Below are positions 18,290-26,057 of a stretch of DNA of 64,000 nt, piece after piece; position 1 is the first letter of the stretch; each line of letters begins with the position of its first letter. The notes under the pieces were generated by a model. That model was not told where the DNA came from. It ran no database searches and saw only the letters and a program-made list of their open reading frames with translations. This DNA is from Limnobacter olei (GTDB lineage Bacteria > Pseudomonadota > Gammaproteobacteria > Burkholderiales > Burkholderiaceae_B): NCBI RefSeq assembly GCF_029087225.1, contig NZ_JARFJD010000005.1:114226-178225 (forward strand). Direction: 5' to 3'. Made by a program: the position numbers and the translations under genes.

Positions 18290-19228
18290 TCATACCTCAG
18301 AGCGGACCAAACCCTTGGGCATTGGAAAGGCAATGTTTTCTTCCACGCCTTCCATGTTTCGAACCGACAAAGCACCCCATTCTTTCAGTCGCTTCACTAC
18401 ACCCTGCACAAGGTGCTCAGGCGCTGAAGCACCCGCCGTCAGGCCGATGTGTTTCACACCGTCGAACCAGTCTCGCTCCAAGCTGTCCGCATTTTCAATC
18501 AGCTTGGCCGGCACACCCAACTTCTCGGCCACTTCGCGCAAGCGATTGGAATTGGAGCTGCTTGGGCTGCCCACCACCAACACCAAATCAACCTGGCGCG
18601 CCATAAACTTGACAGCGTCCTGACGGTTTTGCGTGGCATAGCAAATGTCTGCTTTCTTCGGCTCGCGAATATCGGGAAACTTAGCCTTCAGCGCCGTGAT
18701 TACCTTGGAAGCATCGTCCACGCTTAGCGTGGTTTGGGTCACCAAAGCCAGTTGCGTACCCGCTGCAATATTCAGCTTGGCCACGTCCTCCTCGGTTTCC
18801 ACCAGGTAAATGCCGTCTTTCACCTGTCCCATCGTGCCTTCCACCTCGGGGTGGCCTTCGTGACCAATCATGATGATCTCGCAACCCTGTGCGCGCATTT
18901 TGCTGACTTCCACATGCACTTTCGTCACCAGTGGACATGTGGCATCAAACACTTTCAAACCCAAGCTTTCCGCTTGGGTGCGAACATCTTGCGACACACC
19001 ATGGGCGGAAAACACAACTGTGGAGCCGGTGGGCACATCTTCCAGTTCATCAACAAATATTGCGCCCTTGCCGCGCAAATCTTCGACCACCGTTTTGTTG
19101 TGAACAATTTCATGCTTCACATAAATGGGTGAACCGAATTGCTGCAACGCGCGTTCCACAATTTCAATGGCGCGGTCTACACCTGCGCAAAAACCGCGTG
19201 GTTGGGCCAGGCTAATTTCCATACTCAC
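18290..19228 (-). CDS. ispH: 4-hydroxy-3-methylbut-2-enyl diphosphate reductase
   Basis: Last step of the MEP pathway: reduction of HMBPP to IPP and DMAPP by a [4Fe-4S] enzyme. 312 residues. The three cluster cysteines are in [12 protein letters not shown] near residue 14, [11 protein letters not shown] near 97 and ICYATQNRQ near 196. [10 protein letters not shown] and [11 protein letters not shown] are further family blocks. It lies one base downstream of slpA, the common slpA-ispH pairing of proteobacteria. Together with dxs and ispA near 51-53 kb it shows the organism uses the MEP route. Confidence 0.96.
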   Translation of the reverse strand: MSMEISLAQPRGFCAGVDRAIEIVERALQQFGSPIYVKHEIVHNKTVVEDLRGKGAIFVDELEDVPTGSTVVFSAHGVSQDVRTQAESLGLKVFDATCPLVTKVHVEVSKMRAQGCEIIMIGHEGHPEVEGTMGQVKDGIYLVETEEDVAKLNIAAGTQLALVTQTTLSVDDASKVITALKAKFPDIREPKKADICYATQNRQDAVKFMARQVDLVLVVGSPSSSNSNRLREVAEKLGVPAKLIENADSLERDWFDGVKHIGLTAGASAPEHLVQGVVKRLKEWGALSVRNMEGVEENIAFPMPKGLVRSEV

Positions 19229-19229
19229 C

Positions 19230-19694
19230 TCACAGCACCCCGATCAATTGCACTTCAAAGGTCAGTGCCTTGCCTGCCAAGGGGTGGTTAAAATCAAACA
19301 AAATATCGTCTTCACGCTCTTCCACCACAGTGCCAGCAAACTGCCCACCATCGGGTGCAGGAAAATGCACAAATTCGCCTGGCTCAAACGTAGTGCCCTC
19401 TTCGGCGTATTTCGACAGCAACGCTTTGCTGACCGGTCGGTACAAATCGGGATTGACGTCACCATAACCGCTGCCTGCGGGCAAAGTGAATATGTCACGC
19501 TGCCCCGCCTGCATACCAAACAGGCAACGCTCCAAACCCTCGGCCAACTGGCCTGCGCCAATCGACAATGTGGCGGGCTTGTCCTCAAAGGTGGACACAA
19601 TCACCTGCTGGCTATCAGCCAAGCGAATGCGGTAATGCAGTGTCACGAATGAAGATTCGTTTACTACGGGCTTGGGCTGTACTGCATCAGTCAT
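19230..19694 (-). CDS. slpA: FKBP-type peptidyl-prolyl cis-trans isomerase, SlpA type
   Basis: A 154-residue cytoplasmic prolyl isomerase/chaperone of the SlpA/SlyD group. The FKBP half is split by an IF (insert-in-flap) chaperone domain at about residues 75-130. [13 protein letters not shown] at the start, [12 protein letters not shown] near 53, then GSGYGDVN and a C-terminal [16 protein letters not shown] are the typical blocks. It lacks the long His-rich tail of SlyD. It precedes ispH in the same direction with almost no gap, so the two are co-transcribed. Confidence 0.92.
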   Translation of the reverse strand: MTDAVQPKPVVNESSFVTLHYRIRLADSQQVIVSTFEDKPATLSIGAGQLAEGLERCLFGMQAGQRDIFTLPAGSGYGDVNPDLYRPVSKALLSKYAEEGTTFEPGEFVHFPAPDGGQFAGTVVEEREDDILFDFNHPLAGKALTFEVQLIGVL

Positions 19695-19921
19695 TTCAAC
19701 ATCCTGAATTCATTTCAAAAACGGCTCTATTCTACGCTTTTGAAAGCACTCAAGCGGCCCAAGGCGCATGTGAATGAGCACGGCCGCACGTGCCCCTGGA
19801 AAAGCCCATCCACAAAATTGTAGGTACAACTGTAATTACCATCGTAAAAACCATCGGTGCAATAATGAATCTGAGATTTGCGCAAAGACGCAGGTACATG
19901 GATTACAAGAGAGGAGACCAC

Positions 19922-20536
19922 ATGAAGACGATTCCATTGTCCATCGAGACATGCGATGAACCATCAGGCGAAATACCCAAACTCAACATTCCACTCACGC
20001 GCAGAAGTTTTTTGAAAGGCTCGGCCGTATTGATCGGCACAATCGCCTCCAGCAACGTTCTTTTTGCACTGGCCCCGAGCCCTGTCTGGGCTGTTGAATT
20101 AAAAAAACTCTCAAAAAACCAGGGCACAGCACTGATGCAGATGGGTCGTGTTCTTTATCCACACGACAAACTGTCCGATGCAGTTTATGCCTTGCTGGCA
20201 AAAGACCTCGATGCTGAAGCAGCGAACAACCCCGATTTAGCCGACCAGCTGGTTCAGGGCCTGAAGAAACTTGATCAACAGGCCGGTGGCAGCTTTATTG
20301 CAGCCAGCGACACCAAAAAACTGGAAGCGGTAACAGCTTTGCAAGGAACCCCCTTCTTTAACACCGTACGCAGCAAATGCGTCACCTCGCTTTATGACAA
20401 CGACATGGCCTTTGCGGCCTTTGGCTATCCCGGAGGCTCATGGGAGAAAGGCGGATACATCACGCGCGGCTTCCAAGACCTTAGTTGGCTTCCAGCCCCA
20501 CCTGAAGATGTAAGCCCACCACCTTACATGGGCTAG
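19922..20536 (+). CDS. Tat-exported small subunit of a GMC-type dehydrogenase (gluconate 2-dehydrogenase subunit 3-like)
   Basis: A 204-residue protein starting MKTIPLSIETC. A twin-arginine signal RRSFLKG occurs near residue 28, followed by a hydrophobic stretch and an alanine-rich cleavage region ending near PVWAVE. The start at 19922 is supported by GAGGAGACC just upstream. Residues 70-200 resemble the small helper subunit that accompanies GMC dehydrogenases, exporting the partner through the Tat system in a folded complex. The partner flavoprotein follows 54 bp downstream. No cytochrome c subunit gene is present, unlike the classic three-subunit gluconate/sorbitol dehydrogenases. Confidence 0.78.
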   Translation: MKTIPLSIETCDEPSGEIPKLNIPLTRRSFLKGSAVLIGTIASSNVLFALAPSPVWAVELKKLSKNQGTALMQMGRVLYPHDKLSDAVYALLAKDLDAEAANNPDLADQLVQGLKKLDQQAGGSFIAASDTKKLEAVTALQGTPFFNTVRSKCVTSLYDNDMAFAAFGYPGGSWEKGGYITRGFQDLSWLPAPPEDVSPPPYMG

Positions 20537-20590
20537 GTTGAAACGGAAAACCAAAACGAAGTTGTTGACTTACAAGACGTGGAGACAGAC

Positions 20591-22159
20591 ATGGCAAAGT
20601 TCAATCACAACGACGACTCGGTCGTGGTCATTATTGGTTCGGGGGCAGGCGGCGGAACGCTGGCAAACGAGTTGTGCCAGAAAGGCATCAAAGTCGTCGT
20701 TCTCGAAGCCGGTGCCTTGCAATCACAGGCAACATTCATCAACGACGAATGGAAGTCGTTCGCCCAGCTCGCATGGCTGGACAACCGCACCACATCAGGT
20801 AGCTGGCGTATCGCCAAAGACTTCCCAAATTTGCCTGCCTGGATCTGTAAAACCGTCGGGGGCACCACAACACACTGGGCGGGTGCTTCCTTACGGCTTC
20901 AAGAGCACGAATTCAAAATACGCACTCACTACGGCGAGCTGGAAGGTGCGAATTTACTCGATTGGCCCATTACTTTGAAGGAACTGGAACCTTATTACGC
21001 CAAAGCCGAAGACAAAATGGGCGTAACCAGAACCAATGGCATTCCCGGCCTGCCTGGCAACAACAACTTTAAAGTGATGTATGCAGGTGCAAAAAAACTG
21101 GGTTATCAGGATTGTCACACTGGCAACATGGCCATCAATAGCGTCCCCAGGGATGACCGCGCACGTTGCATGCAAATCGGTTTCTGTTTTCAAGGCTGTA
21201 AATCAGGGGCCAAATGGTCAACCCTATACACCGAAATTCCGAAAGCCGAAGCCACGGGAAATCTTGACCTTCGGCCTGAGTCTCATGTGTCGCGCATTGA
21301 ACACAACGCCAAAGGCAAAGTCACTGGCGTCATATATTTTGACAAGCAAGGCAAAGAACATCGACAAAAGGCCCGCTTGGTTTGTTTGGCGGGTAATTCT
21401 ATCGAATCGCCGCGTCTGCTGCTTCTGTCTGCTTCCGGCATGTTCCCTGACGGACTGGCGAACACCTCTGGTCAGGTCGGTCGAAATTACATGCGTCATT
21501 TAACAGGTACGGTATACGGCGTATTCAACGACCCCGTCCACATGTACCGTGGAACCACCATGGCAGGAATAATCCGCGATGAAGCCAACAACAATCCAAA
21601 ACGCGGATTCGTGGGAGGCTACGAGATGGAAACGCTCTCGCTTGGCCTGCCTTTCATGGCCGCATTTCTAAACCCTGGCGGCTGGGGCAAAGACTTTGCA
21701 TGGTTCATGGAGCATTACACCCACATGGCTGGCATGTGGATTGTGGGCGAAGACATGCCACGGGAAACCAACCGAATTACCCTTAACAGTGACATCAAGG
21801 ATCAATGGGGATTGCCAGTGCCCAACGTTCACTTCGACGACCACCGCAACGACCTCGCCATGCGGGAACACGCATTCACGCAGGGTGAAAGGGTGTATCA
21901 GGCGGCAGGTTCAATCAAGGCGTTTCGTACACCGCCTTATCCGTCTACCCACAACCTGGGCACCTGTCGCATGGGCAGTACGGCGGCCAACAGCGTGTGT
22001 AACAAATGGGGGCAAACACACGACATCGACAATCTGTTCATTTCTGACGGCAGTCAATTCACCAGCGGAGGTGCAGAAAACCCCACACTCACAATCGTCA
22101 GCCTCGCCATTCGCCAAGCGGAATATATTCGCAAGCAAATGGTTGAAAAGATGATTTAA
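20591..22159 (+). CDS. GMC-family FAD-dependent oxidoreductase (large subunit)
   Basis: A 522-residue flavoprotein that would oxidise an alcohol or sugar. Residues 14-45 hold the FAD Rossmann motif IIGSGAGGGTLANEL. VCLAGNSIESPRLLLLSASG near 264 is the second GMC block. The C-terminal active-site region has STHNLGTCRMG near 450 and GGAENPTLTI near 491. A Cys cluster lies near residues 193-203 (CMQIGFCFQGC). There is no signal peptide, which fits export by hitch-hiking on the Tat partner encoded just upstream. GGAG 6 nt before ATG 20591 decides the start; an in-frame GTG at 20579 is less likely. Substrate cannot be told. Confidence 0.85.
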   Translation: MAKFNHNDDSVVVIIGSGAGGGTLANELCQKGIKVVVLEAGALQSQATFINDEWKSFAQLAWLDNRTTSGSWRIAKDFPNLPAWICKTVGGTTTHWAGASLRLQEHEFKIRTHYGELEGANLLDWPITLKELEPYYAKAEDKMGVTRTNGIPGLPGNNNFKVMYAGAKKLGYQDCHTGNMAINSVPRDDRARCMQIGFCFQGCKSGAKWSTLYTEIPKAEATGNLDLRPESHVSRIEHNAKGKVTGVIYFDKQGKEHRQKARLVCLAGNSIESPRLLLLSASGMFPDGLANTSGQVGRNYMRHLTGTVYGVFNDPVHMYRGTTMAGIIRDEANNNPKRGFVGGYEMETLSLGLPFMAAFLNPGGWGKDFAWFMEHYTHMAGMWIVGEDMPRETNRITLNSDIKDQWGLPVPNVHFDDHRNDLAMREHAFTQGERVYQAAGSIKAFRTPPYPSTHNLGTCRMGSTAANSVCNKWGQTHDIDNLFISDGSQFTSGGAENPTLTIVSLAIRQAEYIRKQMVEKMI

Positions 22160-22180
22160 TTACTTGGCAAGGAGACCTGC

Positions 22181-22489
22181 ATGTGCCAATTCTTCGTTAG
22201 CGCAGACCCCATTCTCTATGAAACACGCTCACGCACAGTGCGCATTCACGGCGTACTCACGAGTATTCGACTTGAAAACCTGATGTGGGACACGCTGGCA
22301 CAAATCGCAGCCGACGAAGGAAAAAGCACCAATGCTTTAATCGCAGCCCTGCATGATGAGATCATGACCAGCAGCGGTGAGGTCAGCAACTTCACCTCAT
22401 TTTTACGAGTAACGTGCTTGCGATACTACCGCCGAAAAGATGAACTGGCGAATGCGCCGAAGTCGGTGGTTTCCATAGCAAATCGCTGA
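22181..22489 (+). CDS. ribbon-helix-helix domain protein
   Basis: A 102-residue protein with an RHH_4-type domain: VRIHGVLTSIRLENLMWDTL near residues 21-40, then LAQIAADEGKSTNALIAAL and FLRVTCLRYYRR near 75-86. AAGGAGACC lies before the ATG. Such domains bind DNA in small regulators, though several RHH_4 proteins have unknown targets. It is 21 bp after the GMC oxidoreductase and probably shares its transcript, so autoregulation of the dehydrogenase operon is possible. No toxin partner follows, which argues against a toxin-antitoxin pair. Confidence 0.72.
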   Translation: MCQFFVSADPILYETRSRTVRIHGVLTSIRLENLMWDTLAQIAADEGKSTNALIAALHDEIMTSSGEVSNFTSFLRVTCLRYYRRKDELANAPKSVVSIANR

Positions 22490-22547
22490 TCTACCGTCTA
22501 CAGCACCTACCAACCAATTAAGCAACAAAACAAGGAGCTTTTAGTCC

Positions 22548-23084
22548 ATGTCGTTCAATTCAGAAAATCACCCCGGCGTACACTCAGAAGTGCCCAACGC
22601 CACACGCGGGTTTGTACTTAACCACACCATGTTGCGCGTCAAAGACCCCGCCGTGTCGCTCGATTTCTACACCCGTGTCATGGGCATGAGCGCCTTGCGC
22701 AAGCTCGACTTTCCGGAAATGAAATTTTCGCTGTATTTCCTTGCCCGAATAGACGAAAACGACGAAGTACCCGAAGAGGAAGGCAAACGCACAGCGTGGA
22801 CATTCAGCCAGACCGGCATTCTGGAGCTGACCCACAATTGGGGCACGGAAAACGACCCTGACTTCAAGTATCACGATGGAAACCAGCAGCCACAAGGATT
22901 TGGACACATTTGCTTTTCCGTGCCGGACCTTGCCGCCGCTGTTCGCTGGTTTGACGAGAACCAGGTCCCCTATGTGAAACGCCCCGAGCAAGGCAAGATG
23001 AAAGATGTGGCTTTCATCAAAGACCCGGACGGCTACTGGATCGAAATCGTGCAGCCCTCCCTGTTACACAAACTGGGAACTTGA
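22548..23084 (+). CDS. gloA: lactoylglutathione lyase (glyoxalase I)
   Basis: Conversion of the methylglyoxal-glutathione hemithioacetal to S-lactoylglutathione. 178 residues, the longer eukaryote-like variant rather than the roughly 135-residue E. coli form. Likely metal ligands are visible in order: NHTMLRVKD near residue 27, ILELTHNWG near 93, GFGHICFSV near 120 and YWIEIVQP near 167, giving H, E, H and E. FYTRVMGMSALRKLDFPE is a standard glyoxalase block. The size and insert suggest the Zn-type enzyme. AAGGAG precedes the ATG. It is 58 bp after the RHH gene and 42 bp before radC. Confidence 0.93.
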   Translation: MSFNSENHPGVHSEVPNATRGFVLNHTMLRVKDPAVSLDFYTRVMGMSALRKLDFPEMKFSLYFLARIDENDEVPEEEGKRTAWTFSQTGILELTHNWGTENDPDFKYHDGNQQPQGFGHICFSVPDLAAAVRWFDENQVPYVKRPEQGKMKDVAFIKDPDGYWIEIVQPSLLHKLGT

Positions 23085-23126
23085 TCTGGCTGAAGGCCAC
23101 CAAGTGGCTTTCAGGTTCAATTCCTC

Positions 23127-23813
23127 ATGAGCATTCAAAGCTGGCCCAAACATGACCGCCCACGAGAGCGGCTGATCAAACAAGGGGCTCAGGCACTTTC
23201 TGATGCCGAATTGCTTGCCATTTTCTTGCGTACGGGCCTTCCTGGCAAAAGTGCGGTCGACCTGGCCCGGGAAATGATCACACAATTTGGCGGTCTGCAA
23301 AACCTGAACCGTGTTTCCCTGGCTGAGTGGGTCCAAATTCGTGGTCTTGGCGAGGCCAAATACGCCCAACTGCGCGCCTGTCTTGAAATGGCCAAGCGAT
23401 GTTTAAGCCATGAATTGCAGGAAACACCACACGGAATGCTTGCTTCTCCCGATCTGTTTGAACAGTTTGTGCGTGCGCAAATCGGCTTAAGCGAAATCGA
23501 GAATTTCCTTGTGATCGCCTTGGACAGCCAACTAAAAGTACTGGACCACAAAATACTCTCCAGCGGCACCGTGAACAAAACTGTGGTTTTTCCGCGTGAG
23601 GTGCTTAAATTTGCCATACAAACTAATGCACCTCGCATCATGGTGGCGCACAATCACCCCAGCGACTGCTGCACCCCAAGCAGCGCGGACGACCGGCTAA
23701 CCCGCGAGCTTTCATCGGCTTTGGCGCTGATTGATATTGAATTGGTTGACCATGTGGTGGTTGGCCCCAACTGTAGTTACTCCTACCGGCTACACAATCG
23801 CCCACCTTTTTGA
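23127..23813 (+). CDS. radC: RadC-family JAMM-domain protein
   Basis: A 228-residue protein. Residues 15-90 form a helix-hairpin-helix-like region (LSDAELLAIFLRTG), and residues 105-225 form the JAB/MPN domain with MVAHNHPS near residue 175. The usual RadC sequence after HNHPS is GDPTPS.D; here it is DCCTPSSAD, so the glycine is Asp and two cysteines sit inside the metal-binding loop, while both His, the Ser and the Asp of the JAMM motif remain. The name comes from an old repair phenotype in E. coli that has not held up; the family role is unsettled. It precedes rpmB, the usual place in proteobacteria. Confidence 0.9.
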   Translation: MSIQSWPKHDRPRERLIKQGAQALSDAELLAIFLRTGLPGKSAVDLAREMITQFGGLQNLNRVSLAEWVQIRGLGEAKYAQLRACLEMAKRCLSHELQETPHGMLASPDLFEQFVRAQIGLSEIENFLVIALDSQLKVLDHKILSSGTVNKTVVFPREVLKFAIQTNAPRIMVAHNHPSDCCTPSSADDRLTRELSSALALIDIELVDHVVVGPNCSYSYRLHNRPPF

Positions 23814-23855
23814 TTTTTTCCGCAAAAAGGGCTGGGCAAAAGAATAGTAATTGGT

Positions 23856-23861
23856 TACAAT
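23856..23861 (+). promoter_or_regulatory. -10 element of the rpmB-rpmG promoter
   Basis: TACAAT with TTGG just upstream lies 89 bp before rpmB. A weak TGGGCA sits 17 bp upstream as the -35. The position in the radC/rpmB gap fits a promoter for the ribosomal protein pair. Confidence 0.45.
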
Positions 23862-23949
23862 CTTGGACTTCGCCGCAAATCCATGGTTTTTGAATTCATG
23901 CCGTGTGGTTTTGCAGATACACTAATTTGCTGAATTTTTTGGGGTCATC

Positions 23950-24183
23950 ATGGCTCGCGTATGTCAAGTAACGGGTAAACGCCCGATGGTTGGAAACAAA
24001 GTTTCCCATGCCAACAACAAAACAAAACGTCGTTTCCTGCCTAACTTGCAGTCACGCAAGTTCTGGGTTGAAAGCGAAAACCGCTGGGTTCGCCTGCGTC
24101 TAACTAATAACGCCCTGCGCACTATCGACAAAAACGGCATTGATGCTGTTTTGGCCGATCTTCGTGCACGTGGCGAAATCTAA
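23950..24183 (+). CDS. rpmB: 50S ribosomal protein L28
   Basis: 77-residue L28 of the large subunit. [33 protein letters not shown] and a C-terminal RARGEI are the standard bacterial sequence. Only one cysteine (residue 5) is left, so the zinc ribbon of some L28 forms is absent. It is co-transcribed with rpmG 14 bp downstream. Confidence 0.98.
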   Translation: MARVCQVTGKRPMVGNKVSHANNKTKRRFLPNLQSRKFWVESENRWVRLRLTNNALRTIDKNGIDAVLADLRARGEI

Positions 24184-24197
24184 AGCAGGAGTAAATC

Positions 24198-24365
24198 ATG
24201 GCTAAAGGTGGTCGCGAAAAAATCAAACTCGAATCTTCTGCTGGTACTGGTCACTTCTACACCACGACCAAGAACAAGCGCACGAAGCCCGAGAAAATTG
24301 AAATCATGAAATACGATCCAGTGGTTCGTAAGCATGTGTCATACAAAGAAACCAAGCTGAAGTAA
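24198..24365 (+). CDS. rpmG: 50S ribosomal protein L33
   Basis: 55-residue L33, [20 protein letters not shown] at the start and [10 protein letters not shown] at the end. No cysteines are present, so this is the zinc-free form. GCAGGAG precedes the ATG. It is followed by a clear terminator at 24393. Confidence 0.98.
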   Translation: MAKGGREKIKLESSAGTGHFYTTTKNKRTKPEKIEIMKYDPVVRKHVSYKETKLK

Positions 24366-24473
24366 TTCAACTTACTTCGCTGTTTCTACAGAAACCCGCT
24401 ACTTAAGTTCAGAGCGGGTTTTTTGTTGGCCACTGCTTCGGCGAGGCTTAATAGTTGATGTAGAAGTGGCTTG
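24366..24473 (+). terminator. rho-independent terminator of rpmB-rpmG and short spacer
   Basis: AACCCGCT (24393-24400) pairs with AGCGGGTT (24413-24420) and is followed by TTTT. The remaining bases up to the repeat at 24474 show no gene. Confidence 0.85.
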
Positions 24474-24660
24474 GGTGATTTGCAGCAGCGTTGCATCATC
24501 CTGCCGATTCAAGATCAAGTCGCCCGGCTTGATTCGCAGCGAGGGGCGACCGCAGGTCGATGCGAAGACGCTTTAGCGTTTCGCATACACCGAGCCAGAA
24601 TCAAAAGCGGGGAATTCGACTTGGATCTTGGCAGGATGGGTAGCGCTGCTGCAAATCACC
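24474..24660. repeat. palindromic element with 17-bp perfect terminal inverted repeats and two inner hairpins
   Basis: The ends GGTGATTTGCAGCAGCG (24474-24490) and CGCTGCTGCAAATCACC (24644-24660) are perfect inverted repeats. The arms continue imperfectly inward to about 24535 and 24598 through matching blocks CATCCTGCC, AAGATC-AAGTCG and TTGATTC. The centre holds two small hairpins: CGACC-GCA-GGTCG (24547-24559) and ATGCGAA..ACGCT-TT-AGCGTTTCGCAT (24560-24586). About 187 bp in all, in the gap between rpmG and the desaturase gene. It has no coding potential worth reporting. A partial copy lies at 8979-9066, so it is a dispersed element, perhaps MITE- or REP-like. Confidence 0.8.
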
Positions 24661-24674
24661 ACCTGCAAACCAAG

Positions 24675-24710
24675 CATAAAAAAAGCCGCTGATTCTCACC
24701 AGCGGCTTTC
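24675..24710 (-). terminator. rho-independent terminator of the desaturase gene
   Basis: AAGCCGCT (24683-24690) pairs with AGCGGCTT (24701-24708). Read on the minus strand the stem is followed by a run of T's, 22 bp past the desaturase stop at 24732. Confidence 0.85.
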
Positions 24711-24731
24711 ATCCATCAAACAACTTTCAAA

Positions 24732-25931
24732 TTACGCCGCGTAGCGACGAATCCGAATCGACATGTCTTCCAGCCAGCGAATACCACTTTGCTCGGCACG
24801 CTCACACCAGGCTTGCAACTGAACCAGCATTTGTTCACGGCTCAAATTGGTTTTTTCCCAAATCTGACGAAGTTCAGCGCGCATTTCCACCAGCGTATTG
24901 ATCATTTTGGACTGGGCACACAACTGCGCCAGTTCAGCCCGCTGCACATCGCACAGTTTGCTCTCGTCGATAGACAACAACTTGGTGCCTTTGGCCAACA
25001 CCTTGCGCTCTTGAGCATTCGCAGCTTTTTGCTTCAGTGCAGCCACTTCGGAACGGAAGGCTTTGCGCATGGAGCTGGCGTAACGCGCCATGACATCGTA
25101 GCGGTGATTTACAACCGCCTGAACCGTCGTCAAGCTCAGCACTGGCTTACTTTCAGATGAAAACTTGGGCGATTCAGCCACTTTCTTGACCTTGGCCAAT
25201 CCCAGAAAACTGAAAATTTTGATGTACATCCAGCCAATATCGAATTCGTACCACTTGTTGCTCAACTTGGCGGAAGTCGCGTGCGTGTGGTGGTTGTTGT
25301 GCAGCTCTTCGCCACCGATCAAGATGCCAAACGGAGAGATGTTGCGACTTGCATCGGGGCAATCGAAGTTGCGGTAACCCCAGTAGTGGCCAATGCCGTT
25401 GATCACGCCTGCCGCCAACACAGGAATCCACAACATTTGAATGGCCCAAATGCTGACACCAGGAAAACCAAACAAAATGAAGCTGAGCACCAAGGTAAAG
25501 CCCACGCCTTGCCACGGAAAACGCTCGTACACCTGAAACTCCAGCCAGTCACTGGGGGTGCCATGGCTGTATTTGGCCAATGTTTCCTGGTTCTTCGATT
25601 CTGCACGATATAACTCAGCACCGCGCCAGAATACGGTTTTCAGACCACGGGTTTGTGGGCTGTGGGGATCATCGGGTGTCTCGCATTTCGCGTGGTGCTT
25701 GCGGTGAATGGCAGCCCATGCACGGGTGCTCATGCCGGTGGTCAACCACAACCATGCGCGGAAGAAATGCGCCAGCGCAGGGTGTACCTCCAGGGCACGG
25801 TGGGCTTGGCAGCGGTGCAAATACACTGTTACGGCCACAATGGTGACGTGGGTTACGATCAGGGTGTAAATCACCATTTGGCCAATACTTGCACCAGTGA
25901 TACCCGAGGTCAAAAATTCAATCATATTCAC
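24732..25931 (-). CDS. acyl-CoA desaturase (membrane fatty acid desaturase) with a C-terminal extension
   Basis: A 399-residue membrane di-iron desaturase that would introduce a double bond, probably at C9, into saturated acyl chains. The three histidine boxes are HRCQAHRA near residue 39, HRKHHAK near 76 and ELHNNHHTHA near 208. Four hydrophobic spans surround them. The catalytic part ends near residue 265; the last 130 residues are a charged helical extension (around LTTVQAVVNHRYDVMARYAS) not found in standard OLE1/DesA proteins of about 300 residues. A palindrome resembling FabR/DesT operators sits in its promoter (26006-26023). Confidence 0.9.
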   Translation of the reverse strand: MNMIEFLTSGITGASIGQMVIYTLIVTHVTIVAVTVYLHRCQAHRALEVHPALAHFFRAWLWLTTGMSTRAWAAIHRKHHAKCETPDDPHSPQTRGLKTVFWRGAELYRAESKNQETLAKYSHGTPSDWLEFQVYERFPWQGVGFTLVLSFILFGFPGVSIWAIQMLWIPVLAAGVINGIGHYWGYRNFDCPDASRNISPFGILIGGEELHNNHHTHATSAKLSNKWYEFDIGWMYIKIFSFLGLAKVKKVAESPKFSSESKPVLSLTTVQAVVNHRYDVMARYASSMRKAFRSEVAALKQKAANAQERKVLAKGTKLLSIDESKLCDVQRAELAQLCAQSKMINTLVEMRAELRQIWEKTNLSREQMLVQLQAWCERAEQSGIRWLEDMSIRIRRYAA

Positions 25932-26005
25932 TAACTCTCAACAGGTCGTATTTCAAAGGTTACGGCCATCTCAATTTGCTTCTGAAGGAGCCGTATCATA
26001 TTTTC

Positions 26006-26023
26006 AGTGTACAAGTGTACTTT
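26006..26023. promoter_or_regulatory. FabR/DesT-like palindrome in the desaturase promoter
   Basis: AGTGTACAAGTGTACTTT contains the perfect inverted repeat GTACA-AG-TGTAC. In spacing and core it resembles the FabR/DesT operators that control unsaturated fatty acid genes in gammaproteobacteria (consensus about AGCGTACANNTGTTCGCT). It lies about 75 bp upstream of the leftward start codon, and a TATGAT -10 candidate is just downstream of it. Neither fabR nor desT is next to it in this window. Confidence 0.45.
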
Positions 26024-26057
26024 TAAAGCCGGAACACATTTGGAATTTATATTCAGT

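Noticed and set aside
22181-22489. RHH protein as half of a toxin-antitoxin pair
   Set aside because: The next gene is gloA, and no toxin-like gene overlaps or follows it.
24471-24692. 73-codon frame over the palindromic repeat
   Set aside because: Its codons follow the inverted repeat, there is no ribosome-binding site and no family match.
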